Numbered from the stretch's first letter, positions 43,956 through 56,638 are shown. The stretch is 64,000 bases of DNA from Heracleum sosnowskyi (GCA_030848705.1 CM061244.1:51315190-51379189), one strand, 5' to 3'. Numbers and translations are program-made. The notes: generated by a model not told the origin, from the sequence alone.

Positions 43956-46900
43956 TGTAACAGCCCCAAATCCGGGGTCAGGGATTTAGGGTAGTCACGA
44001 TCCATGTACTCCTTGCCTTACCTGTATTACTCACACCATTCATAATTCACCTGCTCATGACCCCACAACATATGTCTCACACACACACACACACACAGGT
44101 TAGAGTCTCAGAAACGACAGAATACAACAACTGCGGAATAAATAATTTTTATTACAATACCCAAATGTCTTTTGAATCTGTCACTGATACAATTTCTAAG
44201 TAATGTTACATTACCAACTTAGTCTTCTGATGCTCACAATCCTCTCATACCATTCATATCTATACATAAGTTGAATAGCAAAAGTTGTAGCCTGATTCGA
44301 TTGGTTCATACTACTCTTCAGGATCACTGCTAGAAACTGTTTATGGAAACGCCTTGCGGGGTATGTGCCGACCCATTGGCATCCTGCTTCGCTGCTATAT
44401 AATATATATAAACAATAGCAAGAGTGAGCGATAGCTCAACAAGGTAATAAAAATATGGCATAATCCTGCCTTTAATTCAACCCAGAAATAAAGCGGGTAT
44501 AAGACAATAATTTGTCAAAGTATCTCGATACTGAAATCATTTCCTTATCGGAATGTATTCCCAAAAACAGTACCATTGTTGTACTTCAAATATCATTTTC
44601 ATAATATTTCTGCAAACTTGTGCTATATTATGAACAAAGTTCTAGTATAAAAGATGAGGTTTCAAAGTAAACCAATATAACCTTTCCAAAAATATCTGCT
44701 ATATAAGCAGAATATCAACACATAACTTAAAAGATGAAGTTATAAGGTGATTCAGTATAAACAACTCCCTTACCATAAGTCATGTTATGTAAGGTATCCA
44801 CAGAGTCATATGATATAAAAGATGAAGTTATATGGATTTATTGTCACTTCATTTCCAAACACTTTTCGACCCCCTGCCAACATGATTGGTTCTTTATCCC
44901 AATGCATGTTGCAGGAATATCCAAATTGGATGATGAACTAATACTGGAGTTGCTACCGCGTCCGCTGTGCCTAACCTTGCTATGATCAGTAGCAGGTCGC
45001 ACCGCTCAAATAGTTTTCTACATGTAGATGGAAGTATCACGACAGCCTGACATTGTCTACCGCCTTTCAGTGACCTCCCGCCCATTTGGGGCAATAAAAA
45101 AAATTGGATGGGCCCACGCAACTTGACCACTTACACCACTCCTAGTTCAGATGAAATCCATGACTCTGAAACGTAAAGATCGTCCTCCTTTCCCCAAGTG
45201 TAACACTTGTTGATACGACTCCACTAAGTAGTTATATCTAGGTTGGAAAGGAAGATTCTCCAATATTTCCCAAGCTGTTGCTTGTTAATGGATATCGACT
45301 TGTTCCATGAATTTACCCCTCGAGCGTTGAGGTGGTAACACAATATTAGACTTGCAGCAACTAAATTGCTTCGAGAAAATATCTGTCCCCTGACAGTTTT
45401 GAGTGGAGAGTTTAAAATGAATAGCAGTTACTTAATTCAGGTTTCCCATATTTTTGATAGTTGAGCGAGCATTTAAATCCTCTTAAAAGACAGATTTAAA
45501 TGGAAAAATATTGTTTTGGAAACCTCTTTTTGATTTGAAAATAATTCATAATATTTATTAAATGAATAAACCTCAAATGAATATTCGAAAATAATATTCA
45601 TTAAATAAATAAACGTCAAATGAATATTCGAAAATAATATTCATTAAATAAATAAACGTCAAATGAATATTCGAAAATAATATTCATTAAATAAATAAAT
45701 GTCAAATGAATATTCGAAAATAATATTCATTAAAAAAAAACGTCAAATGAATATTCGAAAATAATATTCATTACATAAATAAACCTTAAATGAATATTCG
45801 ATAATAATATTCATTAATAAATAATCCTCCAATGAATATTCAAAATAATATTCATTAATAAATAATCCTCAAATGAATATTCAAAACTAATATTCATTAA
45901 TAAATAATCCTCAAATGAATATTCAAAACTAATATTCATTAAATAAATAAATAATCCTCGAATGAATATTCAATAATTAAACCTCGAATGAATAATAAAT
46001 AATTAAATCTCGAATGAATAATAATATTCATTAAATAAATAGACTTCGAATGAATAATAAAATAATATTCATTAAATAAATGATCCTTAAATGGATATTC
46101 ACAATAATATATTTCAAGTCAATAATCCCCAAATGAATATTCATAAATAATATACTTTAAGTCAATAATCCTCAAATGAATATTCATACATAATATAAAT
46201 AGTAAATCCTCGAATAACAGTACCCGATATCTTTATCGGAAAATAACCTTTATCATATACAAAATATAATCACTTCTGATCTTTCAAGAAAATCACACGC
46301 CCTTATCCTAGGGCAAATATAAAGCCCTGGCTTATAGCTGATATCCCATATCTAGCTTATAAGCCAGTTACCAAATCATTTTCAAATAATAACCTTCGAA
46401 TGAGGTAATATTCAAATAACATTCCTCAAATCATTTCCAGGTAATTAATACTTTCTAGAAATATAATTAATGTTTAATAATAATATTCCTCAAGATGAAT
46501 AGTACTCTGCCGCTGGAATCCCTCCGGGTTTCCACGACTATCTATATAACACAAATATCGACTCCCGGTCTAGAGTCGAAACAATAAACATGCTCTTATA
46601 TATAGAGCTACAAGGTATCCCGGTTCATAAGTACATTTTCTCACAGCTCGTATAATATCCAAAAGTCAAATTCTATTTAACACGATATATAACATGTATC
46701 GCAAAACTGTATAACTCCACACATGGCAACAGCAGTAATATATAATCAATACTTCAAGGTACAGATTTAGGAAACTTGCCACAATACTCACAACAAAGAT
46801 TTGATATATATAACTTGGGAATACACAAGTATTGAATATTTGAAAATATACCTACTCTGAACAATAGAGTAAGGTTTAGTAAACTTGCCTGATGCTCGAG

Positions 46901-48996
46901 AAGTGATAGGGGTTCGCGACGATGCCGGATAATCTAGACAAAGTCAAAGAAAACGTACGATTAATCCCCTGGATAATCCACTTGTACTCAATGCTTAAAC
47001 ACGTAAGCGAAACACAACCAAGGCATTACTAGCTCATTATAGGCTCATACTAAGTCCATGTTAATCGACAATTTCTTAAGTCGTAGGTTTAGTCCGAAAT
47101 CGATCCTCGAATACAAGTTATACTTAATCATTTACAACATTGGTTTCTAAGTCATGTTCTTAGTGGTTTTCACTTGCGCAACCTCTGCTGTTGCATTTTT
47201 ATAAAATCGCAAAATAATCTTTTTAATACGAATCGTTTTCGTGAGCCTTCCTAACTGTCACTAGTATTATTCCTCAAAGTTTCACATTTTAATATGGCTT
47301 CTAAGTGGTCCAAATATAGCCTCAAAGTGACTGACCAGAGATGGGTTGTTCCTCTGAACGGCGTTTACTAAAACTCACTTTTCTCTTAAACCGTAAATCA
47401 TAACGACATGATTCTTGCGCTCACGTAAACTAGAAACAAAGCTCTACACACTCATGTTCATCATTGAACCAAAAGAGGCAGTTAGGTGTTCGTATTCTAG
47501 GCAGTTTATAGAGTTACCGAAAATCGGGCATTACGACGGCTTACAATCGAATAATCCAATTTTGTCACAACATAACCAAGCCACACCGGGCATACCATAC
47601 ATCCATAACCTCAACAAACAACCATAATACACCTCTAAGATCAGTGGTGAGGCTCAAATCCAACACCCATCCTTTTACACATTTAAACAAAGCCAAACAA
47701 TCACTAAATCACTTAATCATGATCTTAACTTTACATGAACATCAAACCACTTCAAAACTCATATAAACAAAAAGGGGCAGAGGTTTTATACCTTCCTTGA
47801 TGCTCTACCAACACCAACCAGTGGTCACAATCACTCAACAAGCCTTAGATACTCCTTACAAAGCTTAAACCTTAAGATCCAACCAAGAAAACAAGTTAAC
47901 AATTTTCGGAGTTACTATTCATCATCACTTTGTAAACTCCATATAAAATCGAAAACCAAGATTTTGGTGCTAAGATTTTTACCAGACCTTGTACTCTTCA
48001 TAAGGTTTCTTTTGAGCTATAGATCGCCAAATTTAAAGCTTCCTAGCTAGGGTTTTGAGTCCCATCTTCCCGCTGGACAGAAACTGGACAGTTTGGGTTC
48101 TCCAACTTGGGGAAGCAATTTGGCTAGGCTACACTCCTTTGTTGGCCATGAAATTTGGAACGAATGTTGCCCAGGGAGTGGAAAAGCTATGGTTAAAATT
48201 TGGTGATTTAAGGATGGATAGAAATGGAGTTATGGATTTTTCTTTCCTTGATGCTCCTGCTGGGCAGAATGGGAGGGGAGCTCCTCTTCCTTCTTCTTTT
48301 CTTTGTTTTGGTTAATAATGATAAGAATGCTGATATTTGTGGTATTTTAATGGTCAAAATGGTGAGTCATGGTCCTTGGTGCCTTCTTCTTTCGACACTT
48401 GTCGAACATGCACTGGTTCCATTAAAGTAACTTTACTGGTTCGTTTTCCTTTCACATGTATGATCCAAATGTTGCATTCCTCGAATTAATCTTGTTACAT
48501 GTTACTTCCATGTCTATATTTAATCCTGTAAATGTTGTCTTGTTCTTCTTGAACGATTCGAAATATTTTCTAAAGGGCGAATAAAACTCTACGCGGTTCT
48601 CGCAGTGAATAGTAACTATTCACTATTCACTTCAACAATCGAATCCTTAAATCGACTTTAATAATATAATAAAATTCCAAAATATTAAATCCTCAAATCC
48701 TCAATTTTAATATCTCATTTCTTGAATATAATAATATATAATTCGTTGCCCGGTCGAATATTACACCAAAAATAAATTTTGGAATTTCTGAATTCCGATT
48801 GTCTTTGCATTCACTTATTTACTCCGTAGATCACTAATATGACTTCGGAATATCCACACTACGTCTCGTACATAGGTGGCATGAAAAAGTTTCTTAACCC
48901 TCAAAATCACTATTCATCCACCAAATTCACTATTCACTGATGCACTTAATCATAATAAGAAAAGTTTTAATTTTACCAAAAATTCGGGTTATTACA
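43956..48996 (-). repeat. 5' LTR of the nested Tekay-like element
   Basis: 5,041 bp, nearly identical to the left LTR, including the AT-rich array and (CA)n tract. Confidence 0.95.
45550..46210. repeat. AT-rich tandem array in the right 5-kb LTR
   Basis: Counterpart of 36340-37000, same unit order, at most single-base differences visible. Confidence 0.88.
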
Positions 48997-49001
48997 CTGG
49001 C

Positions 49002-51684
49002 TATTTCTTCCAGCCAGGCAAAAGGAGAGATTGAGAGTTCCACCTTAGTAGGTGAAGGTGAGGGTGTGAGAGGTGTGAGCCATGGGGAGCCCATGATGCA
49101 AGAAAATAGAGGAGAGAGAGAAGGGACTACAGGAGTCATAAGGGAGGAAGCAGCCATTGCTAGTGAGTCAATGGAGGTCAATGAGGGAGAAAGGGAACTT
49201 ACCTTCCAAGAACTTTATCAACAGACTCTGGATAGTATTTCCCTGGATCCTGAGACCTTTACTCATCCTGTGTCAGCCTATCAAGTTTTGGCTCAACAGG
49301 GCAATGTGGAGGCAGAGAGGTCAATACAACTGATTCATACAACTGCATCAATGCAAAGAGCAAAGGATGCCTTGACCAATCTATCTCCAGAAGCTGCAGC
49401 TAGTGGTGAGTTTGATTTCTCTGATGATGAGGACAGCTTTGGTGACAATCAGGTGGCCACTACTTCACAGACTGGGACTTCTGTGGTGCCTCCTACACCA
49501 AACTGGCTTTCTCAAGATTTACAAGGAAGGATCTCTCTGGATGCTGCAATCACAAGGCAGTACAATGAGGCCTATCTGGCTCATGAGTCTGCAAATGCCA
49601 ATGACAAGAAATTCTACAAGGCTGTTATGGATTCACTGGAAATCCAAAGGCTACAGATGATGCAGACAAGGATTGAGGCTAGAGAAATCAAGGACTCAAT
49701 TAGCAATCTCAAGGATGCTAATGACAGGAGGCTAGATGAAAAGCTTCCTCTTCTCACTGTGTCCAAGATGAACAGGTTTTTCTCTAAGGAACCTGAGGTG
49801 GCTACCTCCTTGAAGACTCTCTCTTCTAGAGTGGACAAGGTGGAAGCTACCTTATCTCAGATGCAAAAGGAACAGGAGAAGCAGACACAACTGTTGGCCC
49901 AGCTAGTGGCAGCTCAAGGACTCCCAGTCATCTCTCTTGATGATAACAAAAAGGGGGAGAAATCTAAGGAGCTAGACATTCAAATCACAAAGGTTATGGT
50001 CCCAGCCATTTCCCTGCCAAAGGAGCCACTAGCTATGGGGGAGTCAGGCAAAGCTAAACTGGACAGCATTGACCTGATTCAGCAAGCTTCTATGAAGCTA
50101 CAGCTTGCTGAACAGATTAAAGACCACTGGTCCAGGATAGATGAAAGAATCAAGAAGATAGCTGATTCTGAAAAGACTTCAGTTCCATCAACGAATCAAG
50201 CTTCTTCAACAGAGCCATCAACGGATGCCATGGTTTTAGTGTCAACGGAATGGGAGCCACAGACCAATTCTTCATATAAGGTAGAGCCCCTTCTACATGG
50301 AGTCACTCAAGGATCAAGGAAGGAGAAAGGACAAACTTCATGCATTAGGGATGTGGAAAAAGCTACATTGCAAAGAAGCCTATCTCCCAAGTCTCCTGCT
50401 AAACCAAAGGGCAAAAATACAGAAAGGACTTTCTATCCTGCACCTTATCCAGATGAGCTCAAGCTTCTTGGTCTTCTCATCACAAAAAGCAAGGAAAGCA
50501 ATGACTATGAGGTAAGGAAGCAAAGGGCAATTGTCTACAGGAATGGACAACAAATCTGTGTTTGGGCTGGTCACCCAAACTTTGCTGAAGCTAAAGCTGA
50601 AGAGTCAGAAAGAGCAGCAATGCAAGCACTTGCAGTTGCTCAATCTCTTGATGAAGAAGAAAGACAGCAAGAAGAAAAAGCCAGAGAGGAAAGGAGTGCA
50701 AAGAAGAGCACAAGGCAACCAAAGGCAATAGCTAGGAGAAATATAGCCTTTGAGAATGATGACTCTCAGAGTATTGCATCAGACTCTTCTGTACCAACTG
50801 CACCTCCAACAATTCCTGATCCAGCTCTAGGGGAAAAGTTAGCCTGTGATCCTAAACATCCTGTTAATTTCCATGATCAGCCAATTGAGCCAAAGGAAGA
50901 GCCAATTGAGTTTGATGAGGCCAACTTTCCAAAATTCCTCTTTGAGATGGATCCAAAGAAGAAATCTAAGCAAAGGGCTACCAAGGCTAAGCCAATTCTA
51001 GTAAGGAGACCACAAGCTGAAAAACCTCCTACCAACCCAGAAGACTACATCTACATTGCTGATATCAGGGAGGAGTCTGACCTACACATCAATCTTGTTG
51101 ACCTAGTTGAAGTGAGAGGAATTGCAGCTTCTTACAAACTACCAGAGAGATTGGTGTTTGTCTACAAGGGTGGGAGAGAACAGGTTTGGCCTCTACATAG
51201 AATTCTGGGAGAAGACTATCAGACACTGCTTTCTGTGTTCAAATGCCTGAAGAAAGATTTTGGTTTTACCAAAACAGCTAAGTCTGAAGTTGTTTCCAAA
51301 ATCTGCCAAATCAAAGCTAGCTGGAACAAGCCTGGTGCACTTCCCAGAGTATTGAAGGTCCCTCAAACAGGAAAGAAGATTCATCTCCAACCTTTTTGGA
51401 TGATGGAATTCAGAGACAAGGACAACTGTAGAAGATTCTTCAGAATAGAAGACCAACTGGAGAAGGCATCCAATGAAACTCTAAGATTAATGCAATCCAA
51501 GTTGGGGAATGAAGATGAAGAAGAGAAGATTTTCTACAGAAGACTTCAAGCTCAGATTGAGGAGAACAATGAAGAAAAGGGAAGAAAACAAGACCACAGA
51601 GGCAAAGATGAAAAATCTGCTCAGTCTAGAGGAGCAACTCTGTGCACTTGTTTAGTAAGATTTTCTACTTTGTATTTTAATTAA
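49002..51684 (+). pseudogene. ORF3 of the copia element, C-terminal part
   Basis: After the duplicated CTGGC the ORF3 frame resumes in phase: the split codon is 34746-34747 plus 49002, followed by 893 sense codons and a stop at 51684. Without the insertion ORF3 would be about 1,516 residues, unusually long. Visible here: acidic and Ser-rich stretches, a coiled coil about residues 270-330 counted from 48940, a possible small domain around FYPAPYPDELKLLGLLITKS and RAIVYRNGQQICVWAGH, a further one around LVDLVEVRGIAASYKLPERL to GREQVWPLHRILGEDY, and a Lys/Glu-rich end. No known family recognised. The frame opens upstream in LTR sequence at 48940, an accident of the insertion. Confidence 0.8.
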
Positions 51685-51790
51685 ATTCAGTGAAGCTCAA
51701 TGCAATTTCTACTTTTATCATGTGTAATTTAACTGAGTGTTTTTGTTATCATCAAGGCTCTTGATTTATGGCTGTTTTTCTATCAGTCAT

Positions 51791-51804
51791 AAATTGGGGG
51801 AGAT
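51791..51804 (+). other. Polypurine tract of the copia element
   Basis: AAATTGGGGGAGAT directly before the 3' LTR at 51805, the usual SIRE-type form. The second SIRE-like element has the same tract (58970-58984, minus strand). Confidence 0.88.
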
Positions 51805-52564
51805 TGTTAGGAATATGTTGTTCTTGATGATAATTATAAAAACACTTAGTAGATTTTGTATTAAGTCATTTTGTAACTGTCAACGGAATAGCATGCTTTG
51901 CAGTGTTTCGTTGACAGGAAGCTCATCAACGGAATGAGTGTTGTAGCAATTGCACTGTACAATACTTCACAGTTTGATATGCATTTCGATGTATGTATTA
52001 GATAGGTTCTCTAAGTCATGTTGACTAAGTACTAGATAGGCAAAATAGGTTGGTTAATTGTAAATATGTTATGCCTTGTAATTTTGCCTAAGTGAAGACA
52101 TGTCAACGGTATGAGGATTACTCTATCAACGAAACAAGGATACACCATCAACGGTATGGAGTTTACTCATCAACGAAACGAGAGAAACACCATCAACGGA
52201 ATGAAGAATAAAGCTATCAACGAAATACATCTCCCTGCTATCAACGAATCATTATTGCTTTTCTGAATAGTTGACAAAGTGATAGTGACAGTTTACTGAA
52301 CAGATCTAAAGGTGATGTGGAAGTGTACTTTGCATTGGAAACCATTAAAATGGACATGGGGAATAAGGAAACATCCCAGTTTCCAATTGGGCTCTTGGGA
52401 GTGATCATAATAAGAATGAAGACAAAAACAAGGATCTCCAAGGACCACTGGACAAAAGGGATGAAAAGCAAACTATTGGCGGTTACCTTTAGTGTACTTT
52501 AGAGTAGCCAAAAATAGTATTGTAAACTTGGGGATATATATAACCAAGTGTAACAGTTAAGATA
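51805..52564 (+). repeat. 3' LTR of the copia element, first part
   Basis: 760 bp up to the insertion of an inverted solo LTR. About four differences from the 5' LTR by eye (for example AACGAAATAC against AACGAAACAC). The TATATATAA box is near 52535-52543. Confidence 0.92.
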
Positions 52565-53585
52565 TGTTAATCCCAAATGACCTAACAGAATTGTAGAAGG
52601 GGGGGTTGAATACAATTTTGATATTTTCTTGATCTTAAAAACACCTTATAAAATAAAACTGAACTGAATAAATAAAAACACAAGATATAAATAATTCAGT
52701 TGGATTGTTTGATGATCCAACTGAAGTGTTTTTATTGCGGAAATAATCTGTGATACAAAAGTACACAGCTGCTCAGTTACAAGGTTGTAGAGAAGAATTG
52801 CTCTCAAAAATAGCTAATTCAATCTATTTGTTTTTCTTCTCTTCTTTCTAAAGTAACTGCTACACTTGGTTATATAATCCCAAGTTTACAATTCTACGTT
52901 TGGTTAAACTAAAGAATAATAGTAGTAACCATCAGTAGCTTGCTTTTCATTCCTTTTGTCCAATGGTCCTTGGAGATCTTTGCTTTTGTCTTCATGCTCA
53001 TTATAATCATTTCCAAGAGCCTTATTGGAAATTGGAATGTTTCCTTATTTCCAGTATCCACTTTGATGGCTTCCAATGCAAAGTACACTTCCATATCTCC
53101 TTTTAGATCTGTTCAGTAAACTGTCACTATCACTTTGTCAACTGTTCAAAAAGCAACATTGATTCGTTGATAGCAAGGAGATGTGTTTCGTTGATAGCTT
53201 CATTCTTCATTCCGTTGATGGTGTTTCCCTCGTTTCGTTGATGGGTAAACTCCATACCGTTGACAGAGTAATCTTCATACCGTTGACATGTCTTCACTTA
53301 GTCAAAATTACAAGGCATAACATATTTACAATTAACCAACCTATTTTGCCTATCTAGTACTTAGTCAACATGACTTAGAAAACCTATCTAAAACATATAA
53401 CAGAATGCCTATCATACTGTGAAGAATTGTACAATGCAATTGCTACAACACTCATTTCGTTGATGAGCTTCCTGTCAACGGAATGCTGCAAAGCATGCCA
53501 TTTCGTTGACAGTTACAAAAATGACTTTACACAAATTCTACTAAGTGTTTTATGTTTTATCATCAAGAACAACATATTCCTAACA
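52565..53585 (-). mobile_element. Solo LTR of the same copia family, inverted, inside the 3' LTR
   Basis: 1,021 bp from TGTTAATCCC to CATATTCCTAACA, the reverse complement of the family LTR, flanked by the 5-bp duplication AGATA (52560-52564 and 53586-53590). It is more diverged from the host LTR than the host's two LTRs are from each other, but keeps TCAACG motifs and a 61-codon frame (53094-52909). Since it has its own duplication it entered as a separate element and lost its interior by LTR recombination. Confidence 0.93.
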
Positions 53586-53590
53586 AGATA

Positions 53591-53872
53591 TAGTGAGAGA
53601 AGAAAAACAAATAGTTTGTATTAGCTATCCTTGAGAGCATTCTTCTCTACAACTCTGTAACTGAGCAGCTGTGTACTTGTGTATCACAGATTATTTCCGC
53701 AATAAAAACACTTCAGTTGGATCATCAAACAATCCAACTGAATTATTTATATCTTGTGTTTTTATTTATTCAGTTCAGTTTTATTTTATAAAGTGTTTTA
53801 AGTTTAAGAAAATATCAAGAATTGTATTCAACCCCCCCTTCTACAATTCTGTTAGGTCATTTGGGATTAACA
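53591..53872 (+). repeat. 3' LTR of the copia element, second part
   Basis: 282 bp continuing after the solo LTR to the end TTAACA. Together with 51805-52564 it makes a 1,042-bp LTR. The last 212 bp (53661-53872) is what the 5' LTR lacks. Confidence 0.92.
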
Positions 53873-53877
53873 CAAAA

Positions 53878-56048
53878 TACCTACCCAGCCACACCATTAA
53901 AGAAGCTGCCATCGAAACACACACATGGCGCTAGAGTGAGTAGGGCATAAAACCATTCTCGCTAACCTATTGCAGAACCATCCTAGCAGTAGCGTACATA
54001 CTCCAGCTCCATATAGGAAGCATAAAAATCTCTATACATAACATCCATGCCAAAAATATCAGTGTAATTGTGCGGGACCGAACCTCCTCAAGTCCGTGAC
54101 TACATTTTCTGAGGTGCATAAAACACGAACTCTTTCAAACTTGATATATGCAACAATATGAACAAACCAGAAACATCCCAACAACACCCCCCCCCCTCAA
54201 ACACACACACACACGCAACCACTTTGCATAATGCACCCCCAACTCAACTATCCACCAGGCCCAAATTAGCATTTCAAGAAAAATCCCAGTCATTCTAGAC
54301 CTCATCAGGGACAAATAACCAGAACTACAACCAAACACAACATAAGAAACTAGTTTATCACTCGGTCAACTAAGTTTATAAGTTTAAAGTAGTGTATCAA
54401 GGCTAATTATCTGATGGGAAGCACAAACAAATGAAGAAAGATATTTTCCTATGTATATGTACATTATCAAGAGTTTTTAATGTATTTTAAAAGAAAGATT
54501 TGATTTCAGGCAATTGCTCGGATTTAGCTAAAGCATACGGTGTGTATATATAGTAAGAATTGAATTGTAATCCACCGCATTTTAAAGTTATTGGAATTGA
54601 ATTATTGTTTTAAGATTGTTTTTCCTTTTTATATGAATTGTGATCAATACATTCCTCTCAAGTCTCATTCATGATTGAGTTCTTGGGGTGGTTGACTTTA
54701 TGCGTTCATTACATAATTTTATCTTTTAATTCTTGTATTTTGTAAATCTTTATTCTTTGATTTCTATTACTGTCCTACATCATTTTCTTCACCAACGAGA
54801 TAATATATTGAGGTGTCACAAGCTCAAGGCCATGTGAGAGACTCTTGTTTCTTCCAAAGCCTTTCTAAGCCTAAATATGAAACTTTGACCCCAATCATGA
54901 TTTTTCTTTTAACATATAAATATAATTATTTTTTTAAAAATGTATAAATAAAAAGGAGCCCTAATCAATGATCAAACTAATTGGGCTGCTTTTTGGGGTT
55001 TACAAGAGATTGGCAGATAGAATTCGGGTTTAGAATTTAAAAAGCAGAAAAACAAACAAACACTAAAATTGACTTAAATACTAGAGACCCTAGTTTGAGC
55101 TATTACTTCAGATCAAGCCTTGTGGTTCTGTGTATGTTATACGACAAGCCAGTCTTCTCATATAAAATTATTATTTGTATTTTTCATATTTTATCTACTC
55201 ATTATATTGCAATTTTTGTACTTTTCTTTATATTCAGTTTCTGGACCATTGGATCAATCATCCGACGGATAAGATTAAAACAAAAATTTAGACGCTCCTC
55301 TATAAATTGTCGCAGATAGGTGGAGGCCCCTTTATAATTTTTCGCAGAGCATTCAAAATTACAAAAGTGTAATTAATATTTCCACACAGAGCAACCAAAT
55401 GCTTTTTATAGAGACAATTATGCCGGAGATTGTGTGTGATTCTCCTTCTCATCGATCCTACCTCATACAAACAACAATTACAACTATTTTTTAAGATTTT
55501 CGCAAAATGTTGGAACCAGATTTCTGTTGGGTCGGACTCCGAATATCTTTTCGGGTTCACCTGCAAAGAGAGAAGAATGCGAGAGGTTTGGCCCCCGATT
55601 CACCTCCGGTGTGAGAATAAGTTAAAAGGTTCCAGTGAGTTTAAATTGAACGTGCAAGTGCTTGTGTGTATAAAATAAGTATTAACCTTTCAATGAAACC
55701 TGATGTGAGCTTTTATAAGCATGGTTTGTTACGGTCACCCGGAATCCTCGGGGCCACTCGCCCACACGCGTTGTCCGGTTCACTCGCCTAGAAAGTAGGG
55801 AGACTCAGTCATTCTGCAACGGCTAGGTGCATCTGACCAGACCGAAGTAATGGGCCTGACTTATCAGCCAACCCATTCGGCCCAATTATACTTGGGCCTC
55901 CAACATGTCTGTGGACTTTGGTCGAGTGTCCACTTCGATCGGAGTCCTAGCATTTCACTCCTTTTCGGGATAACTTTCAACAGGTCTCACACTTATCAAT
56001 TATGACACGTCACCTAGGGAATCGTGTCGTATTAATAATGACAACTAT
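53878..56048. other. Non-genic region right of the copia element
   Basis: About 2.2 kb. I find no continuation of P4 and no supported gene. A C-run plus (CA)n microsatellite lies at about 54187-54215. 55700-56040 is distinctly GC-richer than its surroundings and may be an old repeat fragment. Confidence 0.5.
54187..54215. repeat. Poly-C and (CA)n microsatellite
   Basis: A run of C followed by alternating CA, simple sequence only. Confidence 0.8.
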
Positions 56049-56638
56049 AATAACCCCAAATTTTGGACTTAGTTAAAAGTTTTTTGATGAATAGTAAGTT
56101 TGCTGATGAAAATATTTTCAGACCACTATATATGCAAGACATGGAATGAATGTTTCGAAGTTATATTAGTGACGTATAAGGAGAATAAGTGAATGTAAAC
56201 GCGATCAGAATCAGGAGATTCCAACATTAAATTTTGTTCACTATTCATCGGGCAGTCGAGGATTTATTAATTGATCATTATGAGATTAAGAAAGCGAGAA
56301 GATCCATAATCAAATATTAAGCCAAGGCAATAAAAGATCAAGAGGATATCCCCTAGCATTGGTACAACGAAACGTTTTCAAAATCCCTTGAACCTATCTC
56401 AAGACTTAGCAACAAAGAAGAAGCGTGACGAATTATGGATTAAACCCTAACAAAAAGGGGGAGTATCATATAAGATCATCAAGTGCATCATATAAGAGGA
56501 TTGATGACACAAATTATGACATAAGCATGACACAGGAGGATGACTTAGGTGATGACAAAGTGATGACAAGGTGATGAATCGCCACCTTGTCACCACTTTC
56601 ACCACACAATTAGCCAAGGCTTGACATGTGTCCTTGGG
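56049..56638 (+). mobile_element. Tekay-like LTR fragment, plus orientation
   Basis: Begins TATAATAACCCCAAATTTTG and aligns over several hundred bases, with many differences, to the start of the nested Tekay LTR read on the minus strand (TGTAATAACCCG, ...GATGAATAGT, ...CATATTAGTGA). It is cut at 56639 by a second Tekay-like LTR in opposite orientation. Confidence 0.7.

Larger units (their letters stand above)
34748..48996 (-). mobile_element. Nested Tekay-like Ty3/gypsy element with giant LTRs and a degraded interior
   Basis: Two LTRs of 5,041 bp each (34748-39788 and 43956-48996) around a 4,167-bp interior, flanked by CTGGC (34743-34747 and 48997-49001). A purine tract beside the left LTR and a TGGTATCAGAGC primer site (initiator tRNA-Met) beside the right LTR show minus orientation. 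The terminal TGTAATAACCC and GGGGCTGTTACA are typical of Tekay/Del chromovirus LTRs. About fifteen substitutions and a few 1-bp indels separate the LTRs by eye, so insertion is very recent. It splits ORF3 of the host copia element. Confidence 0.94.
25960..53872 (+). mobile_element. Ty1/copia SIRE/Maximus-like retrotransposon with two nested insertions
   Basis: Starts TGTTAGGAAT and ends GGGATTAACA, flanked by CAAAA (25955-25959 and 53873-53877). Order: 5' LTR (truncated), gag, pol with copia order PR-INT-RT-RNase H, spacer, a 1.5-kb-codon third ORF, purine tract, 3' LTR. The large extra ORF after pol is typical of SIRE/Maximus elements. Interruptions: a Tekay-like element at 34748-48996 and an inverted solo LTR at 52565-53585. 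Without them and their duplications the element is about 12.6 kb. LTR differences by eye are only about four in 760 bp, so it is young. It lacks a primer site and the gag N-terminus, hence is not autonomous. Confidence 0.94.

Noticed and set aside
34748..48996. Two independent solo LTRs instead of one element
   Set aside because: Single matching CTGGC duplication outside, and purine tract and tRNA-Met primer site inside, show one element.
48940..49001. Start of the long frame at 48940 as a true gene start
   Set aside because: The first 62 bases are LTR and target duplication; the reading frame belongs to ORF3 from 49002.
55095..55678. Small frames of 74-88 codons on both strands
   Set aside because: Overlapping frames with no shared features; composition like random AT-rich DNA.
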